Source: Ignavibacteria bacterium UBA5771
GTDB taxonomy: Bacteria; Bacteroidota; Ignavibacteria; Kapaibacteriales; UBA2268
Direction: 5' to 3'
DNA length: 15,215 bases
Assembly (NCBI GenBank): GCA_002418685.1
Contig: DIEP01000017.1
Span: forward strand, 6,819 to 22,033
In this document: in pieces, positions 1 through 6,350 of the stretch
Position numbering within the stretch: the stretch's first letter is position 1
Layout: each line of letters opens with the position of its first letter
Made by a program: the position numbers and the translations under genes
Notes under the pieces: generated by a model
Seen by the model: the letters and a program-made list of their open reading frames with translations, nothing else
What the model was told of the DNA's origin: nothing
Database searches by the model: none

Positions 1-756
1 GGGGAAAAGCGAACATTATATTCAGCGTTGGCTGCCTCTATAAATACTGTGGCTGCAAGACTCATTACACAAGTTACAAATCCTGACGAAGTCATTCGCA
101 TTGCACAGAAAATGGGAATTAAATCGCCGCTGGTAGCATATCCTGCACTTGCTTTGGGTGCGGGTGGAGATGTATCACCAATCGAAATGACAACTGCATT
201 TGCAACTTTCCCAATGCACGGGACAGCTATTCAAACGCGGTTTCTCAATGATGTCTATGATAATTATGGCAATTTGATAATTAAAAGCAATAAGAAAACT
301 GCCACTACTCAGGGAATAATTCCTGACTCAATTGCTGATGAAATGATTTCTATGATGCAAGGCGTGGTCGATTATGGCACTGCATCAATAATTCGTCGCT
401 TTTTTCAGGGAGTGGATGCAGCAGGTAAAACGGGAACTACCGATGATGCGGCTGATGCTTGGTTCGTTGGTTATACTCCTGACCTTGTAGCAGGAATTTG
501 GGTTGGATTCGACGATAAGCGCGTGAATTTTAATTATATGGGCGGGCAAGGGTATGGTGGTAAGGCTGCCGCTCCAATTTGGGGACGATTGATGGCAAAA
601 ATTTATAGCGATCCGCTTCTACCGTATAAAAAACGAAGCTTCAACATTAATAAGATCGCTCCTGTCGATACATTTATTGACTCGGTTGGCAATTCCGTTC
701 CACCACAAAATAATAAGCAGGAGGCACCCGCTCTTCCCCCCTTGCCAAAAAGATAG
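1..756 (+). CDS. mrcA: Class A penicillin-binding protein, PBP1A-like, C-terminal part (5' end outside window)
   Basis: The reading frame is open from base 1 to the TAG at 754-756, so the gene starts upstream of the window and about 251 C-terminal residues are visible. They form the later part of a transpeptidase domain, which cross-links peptidoglycan peptides in the periplasm. Counting the first codon as residue 1, the SxN motif is S13-I14-N15 (in ALAASINTVA) and the KTG box is at residues 143-145 (bases 427-435), followed by TTDDAADAWFVGYTP and GIWVGFDD, a typical PBP1A arrangement. The nucleophile SxxK motif and the glycosyltransferase domain lie outside the window. The segment ALGAGGDVSPIEMTTAFATF also matches class A PBPs. 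The tail after the domain is short and rich in Pro, Gln and Asn, with no PASTA or BiPBP module. PBP1C is the main alternative but normally carries a C-terminal extension that is missing here. Confidence 0.93.
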   Translation, partial: GEKRTLYSALAASINTVAARLITQVTNPDEVIRIAQKMGIKSPLVAYPALALGAGGDVSPIEMTTAFATFPMHGTAIQTRFLNDVYDNYGNLIIKSNKKTATTQGIIPDSIADEMISMMQGVVDYGTASIIRRFFQGVDAAGKTGTTDDAADAWFVGYTPDLVAGIWVGFDDKRVNFNYMGGQGYGGKAAAPIWGRLMAKIYSDPLLPYKKRSFNINKIAPVDTFIDSVGNSVPPQNNKQEAPALPPLPKR

Positions 757-801
757 AGGGAGCTTCCAAGCCTGCCTTTGCATTGAGTGATATATTTGGT
801 A

Positions 802-823
802 GCGCAGACGTCTCTGTCTGTGC
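802..823. repeat. Small stem-loop, possibly a dispersed repeat or weak terminator
   Basis: GCGCAGAC (802-809) and GTCTGTGC (816-823) form an 8-bp stem with one G-T type pair and a 6-base loop. It lies 46 bp after the PBP stop codon. No T-run follows on the plus strand, so it is not a canonical intrinsic terminator. From memory, similar GCAGAC-type hairpins occur as dispersed repeats in related genomes, but that cannot be verified here. Confidence 0.5.
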
Positions 824-880
824 AATGAAATTGAAATTATGGTTGGACGGGAGTATATAATCCGCCAGGAATATGGTGGG

Positions 881-921
881 GAACACCCCCTGACCCCCTC
901 TTATGAAGAGGGGGAGTGTTC
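881..921. repeat. Long palindrome at the head of the tandem array
   Basis: The inner arms are CCCCCTCTT (894-902) and AAGAGGGGG (906-914), a perfect 9-bp match around the 3-base loop ATG. The outer arms GAACAC (881-886) and GTGTTC (916-921) also pair, with an asymmetric bulge between. This looks like the least decayed copy of a C-rich/G-rich dispersed palindrome, and its right half runs into the first tandem unit. No T-run follows. Confidence 0.65.
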
Positions 922-1140
922 AGTCACTACGTCATCGTTTATCCTGGTCACCTCTTACGAAGAGGGGGAAGTGTTCAGTTGCTACGTCAACGTTTATCCT
1001 GGTCACCTCTTACGAAGAGGGGGAGTGCTCAGTCACTACGTCAACGTTTACGTCCTGGTCACCTCTTACGAAGAGTGGGAGTGTTCAGTCACTACGTCAA
1101 CGTTTATCCTGGTCGCCTCTTACGAAGAGGGGGAGTGTTC
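897..1140. repeat. Tandem array, five units of 54-56 bp
   Basis: Units begin with CCTCTTAyGAAGAGnGGG at 897, 951, 1006, 1062 and 1116, giving periods of 54, 55, 56 and 54 bp; the last unit is truncated near 1140. Each unit has a perfect 6-bp inverted repeat (CCTCTT/AAGAGG, 3-base loop; unit 4 has AAGAGT), then GTGTTCAGTCACTACGTCAA and a CGTTTATCCTGGTCA-like linker. Period changes come from small insertions (an extra A in unit 2, an extra CG in unit 3), as expected from slippage followed by decay. Confidence 0.9.
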
Positions 1141-1204
1141 GCAGTTGCAATAGAGGGGATGAATTGCTTTAAATGACTTATATTAATATTTAAAATAATT
1201 TGCA

Positions 1205-2521
1205 ATGATTCGAAATCTAAATAAATCTAAGAAGCCCTTCATTATACTCTTTGTTGTGTATATCTTATTGCAAATTATCCTTGTGCTGTCCAATGAACCC
1301 AATTTTGAGAGCGATTCATTATATTATTATCAAAAAGCAAGTCAATGCGTTGCTGATAATTCGCTCTATCCCAATGAATCCAATATTTATGATGATTTTC
1401 TTGTTGCTCCGATTTATATAAATTATTTATTTATCATTCTGAAAGTCTTCAATAGTGCAAAGGCAATACTATTTTTTAATATTATTCTGAATTCCCTGAA
1501 TTTAGTTTTGGTTTATTCAATTACTAAAAAAATATTTTCAAATTCATCAGCATTTATTGCTGCCGTCTTATATGTATTATATCTCAATAATTTTGGGATT
1601 ATCCTAATGAATTTAACTGATTTATTGTTTTGCTCTACTATTCTTTTATCGATTTATTTTTTCTTAATTAATAAAAGATTATTTCTGTTTTTGGCGGGAG
1701 TGATGATTGCTATTTCAATTGGAATTCGACCTCTTGGTTGGGCTTTGCTATTAGCAATGCTGATTATTATTGCCTTAAATTTCAAACACTTTGGATTATC
1801 GAAAATGTCTCTTTTAATCAGTGGATGTTTGATAATTATAATTGGTCAAGGAGTATATAATTCCCGCCATTTTGGAGATTTCATCTTCACAGGAACGACG
1901 GGTTCACTCAATCTGCTTATCGGAGCAAATGATGATGCCACAGGCACTTTCGAGGCAAGCGTATTTGATAAAGGGAAGATTGGTTATCTGGAAAATCCCG
2001 ATTCGCTGACATATATTGAAAAGGGTGAATTTTATCAAAATCAAGCAGTAAATTGGATCAAGTCCCATCCAATCAGATGGATTTCGCTATTACCTGCAAA
2101 ATTTGCGTATTTATTTATTACTGATGATTATGCTCTTTATCCACTGATTTCAAATAGTCAAATTCACGTTTATGAGTATGCAAAGGCATTATTCAAGCAA
2201 AAAGACTTTGCATCTTTCATTCGCCAACCTAACAGAACTGAATATCTCATTTTAGCAATAATCCATCATTTATTCTACATATTTATATTATTATTCTTTT
2301 TTTATCAATTTTATATTAATTTCAAGCAAAATCGCCAAAATTATAATGTTTTGTTAATTGAGTTATTCATTATATTTGGGTTGCTGATGACTATTCCAAT
2401 TTATGGGTCAGCACGGTATAAATATCCATACATAGTGCTTGGTATGATAGTTAGTTCTCCAATTATTGCTAATTTGCAATTTGTTAAAAAATTCATTTAT
2501 CGCTTCAATAAATCCAGTTAA
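1205..2521 (+). CDS. GT-C type multispanning membrane glycosyltransferase (ArnT/PMT-like, putative)
   Basis: This 438-residue integral membrane protein starts with a Lys-rich N-terminus and a first hydrophobic helix at about residues 11-29. An extracytoplasmic loop follows with the acidic/aromatic motif FESDSLYYYQKA (residues 34-45; D37 is the candidate catalytic or metal-binding Asp). About ten hydrophobic segments follow, then a soluble stretch at roughly 220-320, then more helices. This layout (first-loop acidic motif, many helices, IRPLGWALL segment) matches GT-C enzymes of the dolichyl-phosphate-mannose/ArnT type, which use a polyprenyl-phosphate sugar on the outer side of the inner membrane. 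Donor and acceptor cannot be read from the sequence. Its stop is 3 bp from the next ATG, so the two are probably co-transcribed. No strong Shine-Dalgarno sequence precedes the ATG. A non-enzymatic membrane protein is possible but less likely. Confidence 0.75.
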   Translation: MIRNLNKSKKPFIILFVVYILLQIILVLSNEPNFESDSLYYYQKASQCVADNSLYPNESNIYDDFLVAPIYINYLFIILKVFNSAKAILFFNIILNSLNLVLVYSITKKIFSNSSAFIAAVLYVLYLNNFGIILMNLTDLLFCSTILLSIYFFLINKRLFLFLAGVMIAISIGIRPLGWALLLAMLIIIALNFKHFGLSKMSLLISGCLIIIIGQGVYNSRHFGDFIFTGTTGSLNLLIGANDDATGTFEASVFDKGKIGYLENPDSLTYIEKGEFYQNQAVNWIKSHPIRWISLLPAKFAYLFITDDYALYPLISNSQIHVYEYAKALFKQKDFASFIRQPNRTEYLILAIIHHLFYIFILLFFFYQFYINFKQNRQNYNVLLIELFIIFGLLMTIPIYGSARYKYPYIVLGMIVSSPIIANLQFVKKFIYRFNKSS

Positions 2522-2524
2522 ATT

Positions 2525-3496
2525 ATGCTTGAATTTGAAAAATTCATTGATTCTTCGATTGATAATGAAATTTGGGATAATTTCGTTGAATCTTCTGATA
2601 ATGGGACTATCTTTCACAAACGGCGTTTTCTTTCATATCATCCTGAGGGTAGATTCCCCGATTCATCGATTGTTTTTAAGAAAAATAATAAATTGTTTGG
2701 GGTATTTCCTGCCACAATTATTGAACGAGATGGCAAGAGAATACTTTCTTCTCACTCGGGAGCATCTTATGGTGGAGTTGCATACGAGTCAAATTTAAAT
2801 TTACGTGATGCTTTCGATTTAGTTGAAGGAATAGTCGAATTTGCAAAGCAAGAGCATTGCAATAGGATTCAGATTACTCCACCGCCAATTATTTATCAAG
2901 CAAAGTATTCCAATTATTTCGATTTTGCATTGGTTAAAAATAATTTTCAATTTTTAAAACGTGAGCTTACAAGCGTTGTGCAATTGGATTTTCCAAAAGA
3001 TGATTTACTTTCGATGTATCGTCCCGAAGCCCGCACTTCCGTCAAGAAAGCCATCAAAAAAGGTGTCGAAGTAGTCGAGTGCGAGAAATTTGAAGATTAT
3101 TATGAAATCCTCAAGAAAAATCTTAAAATGCGTCACAACGTGCATCCCACACACACATTAGAAGAATTGCTGAAATTGAAGGAACTCTTCCCAACACGGA
3201 TACGCCTTTGGGGTGCCTTTCTTCAAGATAAACTAATAGCGGGTGTTTGCAATTTCTCTGCTAATGAAAAAGTTGTCCTTGCATTTTATATCAGTCATAA
3301 TGAGGATTATCAAGAATATCGCCCCGTCAATTTGCTGTTTTATGAAATTATGCGAAAATACCAAGATGAAGGGTTCAAGTTTCTTGATTTCGGTTTATTT
3401 ACGGTAGATATGGATCCGAATTGGGGACTTGCCCGTTTCAAAGAAAACTTTGGAGCTCGAGGAATCTTCCGCGATTCATATTATAAAGATTTATAG
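2525..3496 (+). CDS. FemAB/GNAT-like acyltransferase (BioF2-like fold), putative
   Basis: This 323-residue soluble protein has no signal peptide or membrane segment. The N-terminal half carries the GNAT-like pattern of FemAB relatives (GTIFHKRRFLSYHP at 27-40, SSHSGASYGGVAY at 75-87). The second half has the basic YRPEARTSVKKAIKKG (165-180), WGAFLQDKLIAG (229-240), and the family-typical ending LDFGLFTVDMDPNWGLARFK (287-306) with NFGAR. Relatives transfer aminoacyl groups from tRNA to peptidoglycan precursors, or acyl groups to other envelope molecules; which applies here is not visible. It begins 3 bp after the glycosyltransferase stop, and that partner points to modification of a surface glycolipid, polysaccharide or peptidoglycan. 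It is shorter than true FemA/FemX proteins (about 400+ residues) and lacks their coiled-coil arm, so a generic envelope acyltransferase fits better. Confidence 0.75.
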   Translation: MLEFEKFIDSSIDNEIWDNFVESSDNGTIFHKRRFLSYHPEGRFPDSSIVFKKNNKLFGVFPATIIERDGKRILSSHSGASYGGVAYESNLNLRDAFDLVEGIVEFAKQEHCNRIQITPPPIIYQAKYSNYFDFALVKNNFQFLKRELTSVVQLDFPKDDLLSMYRPEARTSVKKAIKKGVEVVECEKFEDYYEILKKNLKMRHNVHPTHTLEELLKLKELFPTRIRLWGAFLQDKLIAGVCNFSANEKVVLAFYISHNEDYQEYRPVNLLFYEIMRKYQDEGFKFLDFGLFTVDMDPNWGLARFKENFGARGIFRDSYYKDL

Positions 3497-3828
3497 GAAT
3501 TCTAGGAATTGTAGAGATACATTTCGACAATTCTTTTTGCCGTTTCGCTCCATTCTGAATAATCGAAATGGCTTTTTTAACCTGCGAATATCAAAGATTA
3601 ATAATTATGACGAAGTTTGATAAATTGGTCATTATTTTTATTGACTTTTTGTTGAAAATTAAGGCAAAAAGAAAATTTGCTCAAGAATATTGAATATTAT
3701 AAAAATTATAAATCTTTAATCATTTAATACTTTTCATTATATATCTAAAAAATTCGGTTCTAAGATATAAGAATTTGATGTAATTGATTGGAACGAAAAA
3801 GGGTAAATCGTAATAGGGGAAGTTGTTG
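3497..3828. other. Intergenic stretch between the acyltransferase gene and tRNA-Lys
   Basis: These 332 bp hold the candidate terminator at 3506-3538 and otherwise AT-rich DNA. A short open frame overlapping the end of the acyltransferase gene (to 3620) looks like a shadow. A 7-bp inverted repeat (TATATCT/AGATATA, about 3738-3772) has no T-run. I see no further gene. Confidence 0.6.
3506..3538 (+). terminator. Probable weak intrinsic terminator of the glycosyltransferase-acyltransferase operon
   Basis: GAATTGT (3506-3512) and ACAATTC (3527-3533) form a perfect 7-bp stem with a 14-base loop, directly followed by TTTTT (3534-3538), only 9 bp after the stop codon at 3496. The stem is AT-rich, so termination may be inefficient. 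Confidence 0.45.
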
Positions 3829-3901
3829 TGACTCGGACGGGGATCGAACCCATGGCCCTTAGATTAAAAGTCTAATGCTCTACCAGCTGAGCTACCGAGT
3901 C
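3829..3901 (-). tRNA. trnK: tRNA-Lys (anticodon UUU)
   Basis: Read on the minus strand, this is a 73-nt cloverleaf. The acceptor GACTCGG pairs with CCGAGTC, with discriminator A at 3829. The D-arm GCTC/GAGC encloses AGCTGGTA. The anticodon stem TTAGA/TCTAA holds loop CTTTTAA, so the anticodon is TTT (complement at 3866-3868). The variable loop is GGGCC, and the T-arm ATGGG/CCCGT encloses TTCGATC. The 3' CCA is not encoded (CAA follows the discriminator). It decodes AAA/AAG lysine codons. It is a single tRNA with no tRNA neighbours in the window. Confidence 0.97.
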
Positions 3902-3905
3902 GGTT

Positions 3906-3925
3906 TTGATTTTATTCAAAATCAA
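3906..3925 (-). other. Perfect hairpin in the presumed tRNA-Lys leader
   Basis: TTGATTTT (3906-3913) and AAAATCAA (3918-3925) form a perfect 8-bp inverted repeat with loop ATTC. It lies 5 bp upstream of the mature tRNA 5' end on the minus strand. If transcription starts just upstream, it would fold in the 5' leader removed by RNase P. Confidence 0.4.
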
Positions 3926-3931
3926 AGAGTA

Positions 3932-3939
3932 CAAAATTA
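3932..3939 (-). promoter_or_regulatory. Candidate Bacteroidota-type -7 promoter element for tRNA-Lys
   Basis: On the minus strand this reads TAATTTTG, an exact match to the Bacteroidota -7 consensus TAnnTTTG, about 30 bp upstream of the mature tRNA. The expected -33 TTTG is not present at the usual spacing (TTAA instead), so support is partial. Confidence 0.4.
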
Positions 3940-3996
3940 CGAATTTTTTTTGATATTTTTAAAAAATAATGATAACGGAATTAAGTAAATTCAATT

Positions 3997-4046
3997 GTCA
4001 TTTCGAACACACTCGCACGGTCATTGCGAACATAGTGAGGCAATCC
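3997..4046. repeat. Two adjacent fragments of a GTCATTnCGA dispersed repeat
   Basis: GTCATTTCGAAC begins at 3997 and GTCATTGCGAAC at 4020. The second continues through AGTGAGGCAATCCC, the pattern of the widespread bacterial repeat that begins GTCATTGCGA and has GCAATC inside. A related, more complete element lies at 7323-7433. A decayed CCCTCTCTTAAAAAG follows at about 4064-4078, resembling the palindrome at 881-921. Confidence 0.55.
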
Positions 4047-4118
4047 CTGAACTCAGCCTAAATCCCTCTCTTAAAAAGCGTGTGACTTTTTTAGATTTTA
4101 TTGTCATTTTATTCTCTC

Positions 4119-4149
4119 AAAGTCGATTACGCCAGGAATTATAGACTTT
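4119..4149. repeat. Short inverted repeat sharing a core with position 863
   Basis: AAAGTC (4119-4124) and GACTTT (4144-4149) are perfect inverted ends flanking a core that contains CGCCAGGAAT (4130-4139). The same ten bases occur at 863-872, in front of the tandem array. This looks like another small dispersed repeat. Confidence 0.4.
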
Positions 4150-4155
4150 CTCAAA

Positions 4156-4185
4156 ATAAAAAAAAGGAGCATCCGTGAATGCTCC
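4156..4185 (-). terminator. Intrinsic terminator of groEL
   Basis: On the minus strand the stem GGAGCAT/ATGCTCC (7 bp perfect, 6-base loop, 4166-4185) is followed by TTTTTTTT (complement at 4158-4165) and then ATTTT. It lies about 40 bp past the groEL stop, a textbook rho-independent terminator. Confidence 0.88.
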
Positions 4186-4225
4186 TTGAATCTTTTTATA
4201 ATAAATAAAATAGTTGCCTGTATTA

Positions 4226-5854
4226 TTAATACATATCTCCCATTCCACCCGGTGGCATTGCGGGCATTGGTGGATTCTTTTCGGGTTTATCTACAATCAA
4301 TGCTTCTGTTGTAAGCATTAACCCTGCAACTGATGCTGCATTTTCAAGAGCAACGCGTGTCACTTTGGTTGGGTCGATTACACCATCTTCAAACATATCG
4401 CAATATTTTTCTGTTGCTGCATTGAAACCGTAATTGCCACTATTTTCTTTGATTTTATTCACTATTACGGATGCTTCAAGACCTGCATTCGTTACAATTT
4501 GGCGAATTGGTTCTTCGATAGCCCTTCTGATTATTTCGATACCAATTCTTTGATCTTCATTTTCGACTTTGATTTCATCAAGTTTGCCAATTGAACGTAA
4601 GTATGCAACACCACCACCAGGAACAATACCTTCCTCGACAGCAGCACGAGTTGCGTGAAGTGCATCTTCCACACGGGCTTTTTTCTCTTTCATTTCAACT
4701 TCTGTTGAAGCACCGATTTTCAAGACTGCTACTCCACCGCTCAATTTTGCTAATCTTTCTTGTAGTTTTTCTTTATCATAATCAGAAGTGGTTTTATCAA
4801 TTTGCACTTTGATTTCATTGATTCTTCTTTTAAGTTCTTCGGGTTTTCCTGCACCTTCCACGATTGTAGTATTATCTTTATCAATCACGATTTTCTTGGC
4901 AACTCCAAGATGCTCAAGCCCTGTCATTTCAAGTTTATAACCCTGCTCTTCGGAAATGACTGTTCCACCTGTGAGAATTGCAATATCTTCGAGCATAGCT
5001 TTTCTTCTATCGCCGAAGCCAGGTGCTTTGACAGCTGCAATTTTCAGAACACCACGCAATTTGTTCAATACGAGTGTTGCAAGTGCTTCGCCTTCGATTT
5101 CCTCTGCAATAATAAGCAAAGCGCGACCTGTTTGCGAAACTTTCTCTAAAATTGGAAGAATATCTTTAATTGAAGAGATTTTCTTATCATGAATCAAGAT
5201 ATAAGGATTATCAAACAATGTTTCCATTGTCTCAGTGTCAGTCACAAAATAAGGTGAAATATAACCACGGTCGAATTGCATTCCTTCAACTGTTTCGAGA
5301 GTGGTATCAATTGATTTTGCTTCTTCAATAGTAATAACTCCGTCTTTACCGACTTTGTCCATTGCTTCGGCAATCAATTCACCGATTGTATTATCATTAT
5401 TAGCTGAAATTGCACCGACTTGTGTAATTTCTTTTTTGCCTTCGACATTACGAGAAATGCTTTTCAATCCCTCTGTAATTTTTGCAACTGCTAAATCAAT
5501 ACCACGCTTAATATCCATTGGATTTGCACCAGCAGTCACATTTTTTAAGCCCTCGCGATAAATTGCTTGTGCAAGGACAGTAGCGGTTGTTGTGCCATCG
5601 CCTGCAACATCGCTTGTTTTGGAAGCTACTTCACGAACCATATTTGCACCCAAATTCTCGATTGGATCTTCGAGCTCAACTTCTTTAGCAACTGTAACGC
5701 CGTCTTTGGTAACAGTAGGAGCGCCAAATTTTTTATCAATTATAACATTTCGACCTTTTGGACCCAGAGTAACTTTAACTGCATTTGCAAGTTGATCGAC
5801 TCCTGATTTGATGTGTGCACGTGCATCAACATCGAATTCAATAATTTTTGCCAT
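4226..5854 (-). CDS. groL: Chaperonin GroEL (Hsp60/Cpn60, group I)
   Basis: This 542-residue cytosolic chaperonin subunit (E. coli GroEL is 548) forms the double-ring ATPase that folds proteins together with GroES. Nearly all group I hallmarks are present: VTLGPKGRNV (28-37), the ATP-site GDGTTTAT (85-92), D51 in TKDGVTVAKE, and D397 in the segment EDALHATRAAVEEGIVPGGG (396-415), matching the hydrolytic Asp of E. coli. The C-terminus is short, PPGGMGDMY, instead of a long GGM tail. The start ATG (5852-5854) is supported by an AAAGGA Shine-Dalgarno about 10 nt upstream on the minus strand. No groES precedes it, and no CIRCE operator is visible in the upstream 500 bp, so heat control by HrcA is not evident. 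A near match to a Bacteroidota -7 element (TATTTTTTG, one base too long) lies near 5881-5889. Confidence 0.98.
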   Translation of the reverse strand: MAKIIEFDVDARAHIKSGVDQLANAVKVTLGPKGRNVIIDKKFGAPTVTKDGVTVAKEVELEDPIENLGANMVREVASKTSDVAGDGTTTATVLAQAIYREGLKNVTAGANPMDIKRGIDLAVAKITEGLKSISRNVEGKKEITQVGAISANNDNTIGELIAEAMDKVGKDGVITIEEAKSIDTTLETVEGMQFDRGYISPYFVTDTETMETLFDNPYILIHDKKISSIKDILPILEKVSQTGRALLIIAEEIEGEALATLVLNKLRGVLKIAAVKAPGFGDRRKAMLEDIAILTGGTVISEEQGYKLEMTGLEHLGVAKKIVIDKDNTTIVEGAGKPEELKRRINEIKVQIDKTTSDYDKEKLQERLAKLSGGVAVLKIGASTEVEMKEKKARVEDALHATRAAVEEGIVPGGGVAYLRSIGKLDEIKVENEDQRIGIEIIRRAIEEPIRQIVTNAGLEASVIVNKIKENSGNYGFNAATEKYCDMFEDGVIDPTKVTRVALENAASVAGLMLTTEALIVDKPEKNPPMPAMPPGGMGDMY

Positions 5855-5948
5855 AGAGTTTTTCCTTTTTAATTATTTTACAAAAAATAAGTTAATAAAA
5901 TTTATTTGCACTTTAAATATTTTTGATTGGGTTTTAATAACAGCTCTC

Positions 5949-6062
5949 GTCATTGCTATGATATGCTTTCTCGCGGAGCAAGTTGTACCCTACATTTAAA
6001 GACATATTTTATTGGAAAATTATGCACCCTTCTATGCTTACAATTGTCCCTTGCAATAACGA
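5949..6062. repeat. Possible heavily decayed copy of the 111-bp MITE-like element
   Basis: The left end GTCATTGC and the right end TTGCAATAACGA are rough inverted ends, and the span (about 114 bp) is close to the 111 bp of the clearer element at 7323-7433. An internal GCGGAGCAA resembles GCGAAGCAA there. The rest does not align by eye, so this is tentative. Confidence 0.25.
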
Positions 6063-6294
6063 TTTTAATTTTTTTTCAAACCCTAATAATATGATTTTTA
6101 AACGATAAATAATATCGCATTAAAATCATTTCAATATGTAATAAACGAATTTCTCTTTTTTATATTTAAAAATATTAGTATTTTTTGCTTGTATTATAGA
6201 TTATATTATTGATTATATTTTGCAATAAATATTAAATAAAAATTAAATAAAATTTTGGATATTGAAGAATTTATGTTATTTATTTAAATTTCCT

Positions 6295-6302
6295 TATCTT
6301 TG
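6295..6302 (+). promoter_or_regulatory. Bacteroidota-type -7 promoter element of the aminopeptidase gene
   Basis: TATCTTTG matches the TAnnTTTG consensus exactly and lies 48 bp before the ATG. A TTATG at 6271-6275 sits near the expected -33 place but is not the consensus TTTG. A transcript starting near 6308 would have a leader of about 40 nt containing AAAGGG near the start codon. Confidence 0.55.
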
Positions 6303-6350
6303 CATTTATTGGAATTAGATTAAATATTAAAAATAAAATAAAGGGTAGCT

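Larger units (their letters stand above)
757..1204. other. Gene-free interval with palindromic and tandem repeats
   Basis: This 448-bp gap between the PBP and the glycosyltransferase gene contains a small stem-loop (802-823), a larger palindrome (881-921) and five tandem ~54-bp units (897 to about 1140). Open frames run through the repeats in all three plus-strand frames with similar low-complexity peptides, which is what a non-coding repeat with few stops produces. I see no convincing promoter; the last 45 bases before the next gene are AT-rich. Confidence 0.7.
5855..6350. other. Divergent, very AT-rich intergenic region between groEL and the aminopeptidase
   Basis: These 496 bp contain no credible gene on either strand; in particular no GroES frame. 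From the left they hold the groEL ribosome-binding site, a possible decayed repeat (starts GTCATTGC at 5949, has GCGGAGCAA at 5963-5971, ends TTGCAATAACGA near 6062), and a long A/T stretch with a perfect 11-bp tandem duplication (ATTAAATAAAA at 6231-6241 and 6242-6252). The aminopeptidase promoter is at 6295-6302. Confidence 0.65.

Noticed and set aside
897..1140. CRISPR array
   Set aside because: Whole 54-56 bp units repeat, including what would be the spacers; there is no unique spacer and no cas gene in the window.
839..1176. Overlapping open frames through the repeat array in all three plus-strand frames
   Set aside because: All three frames give similar low-complexity repeats with no family motif, as expected from a stop-poor repeat; they overlap each other and have no Shine-Dalgarno.
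3429..3620. Short plus-strand open frame after the acyltransferase
   Set aside because: It overlaps the end of the acyltransferase gene in another frame, runs through the candidate terminator and has no recognised motif.
4591..5999. Several plus-strand frames opposite groEL
   Set aside because: They are antisense shadows of a highly conserved gene, with unlikely composition and no supporting start signals.
5855..6350. Hidden groES or a CIRCE operator
   Set aside because: No frame of about 95 residues with GroES features exists here, and no TTAGCACTC/GAGTGCTAA inverted repeat is visible.
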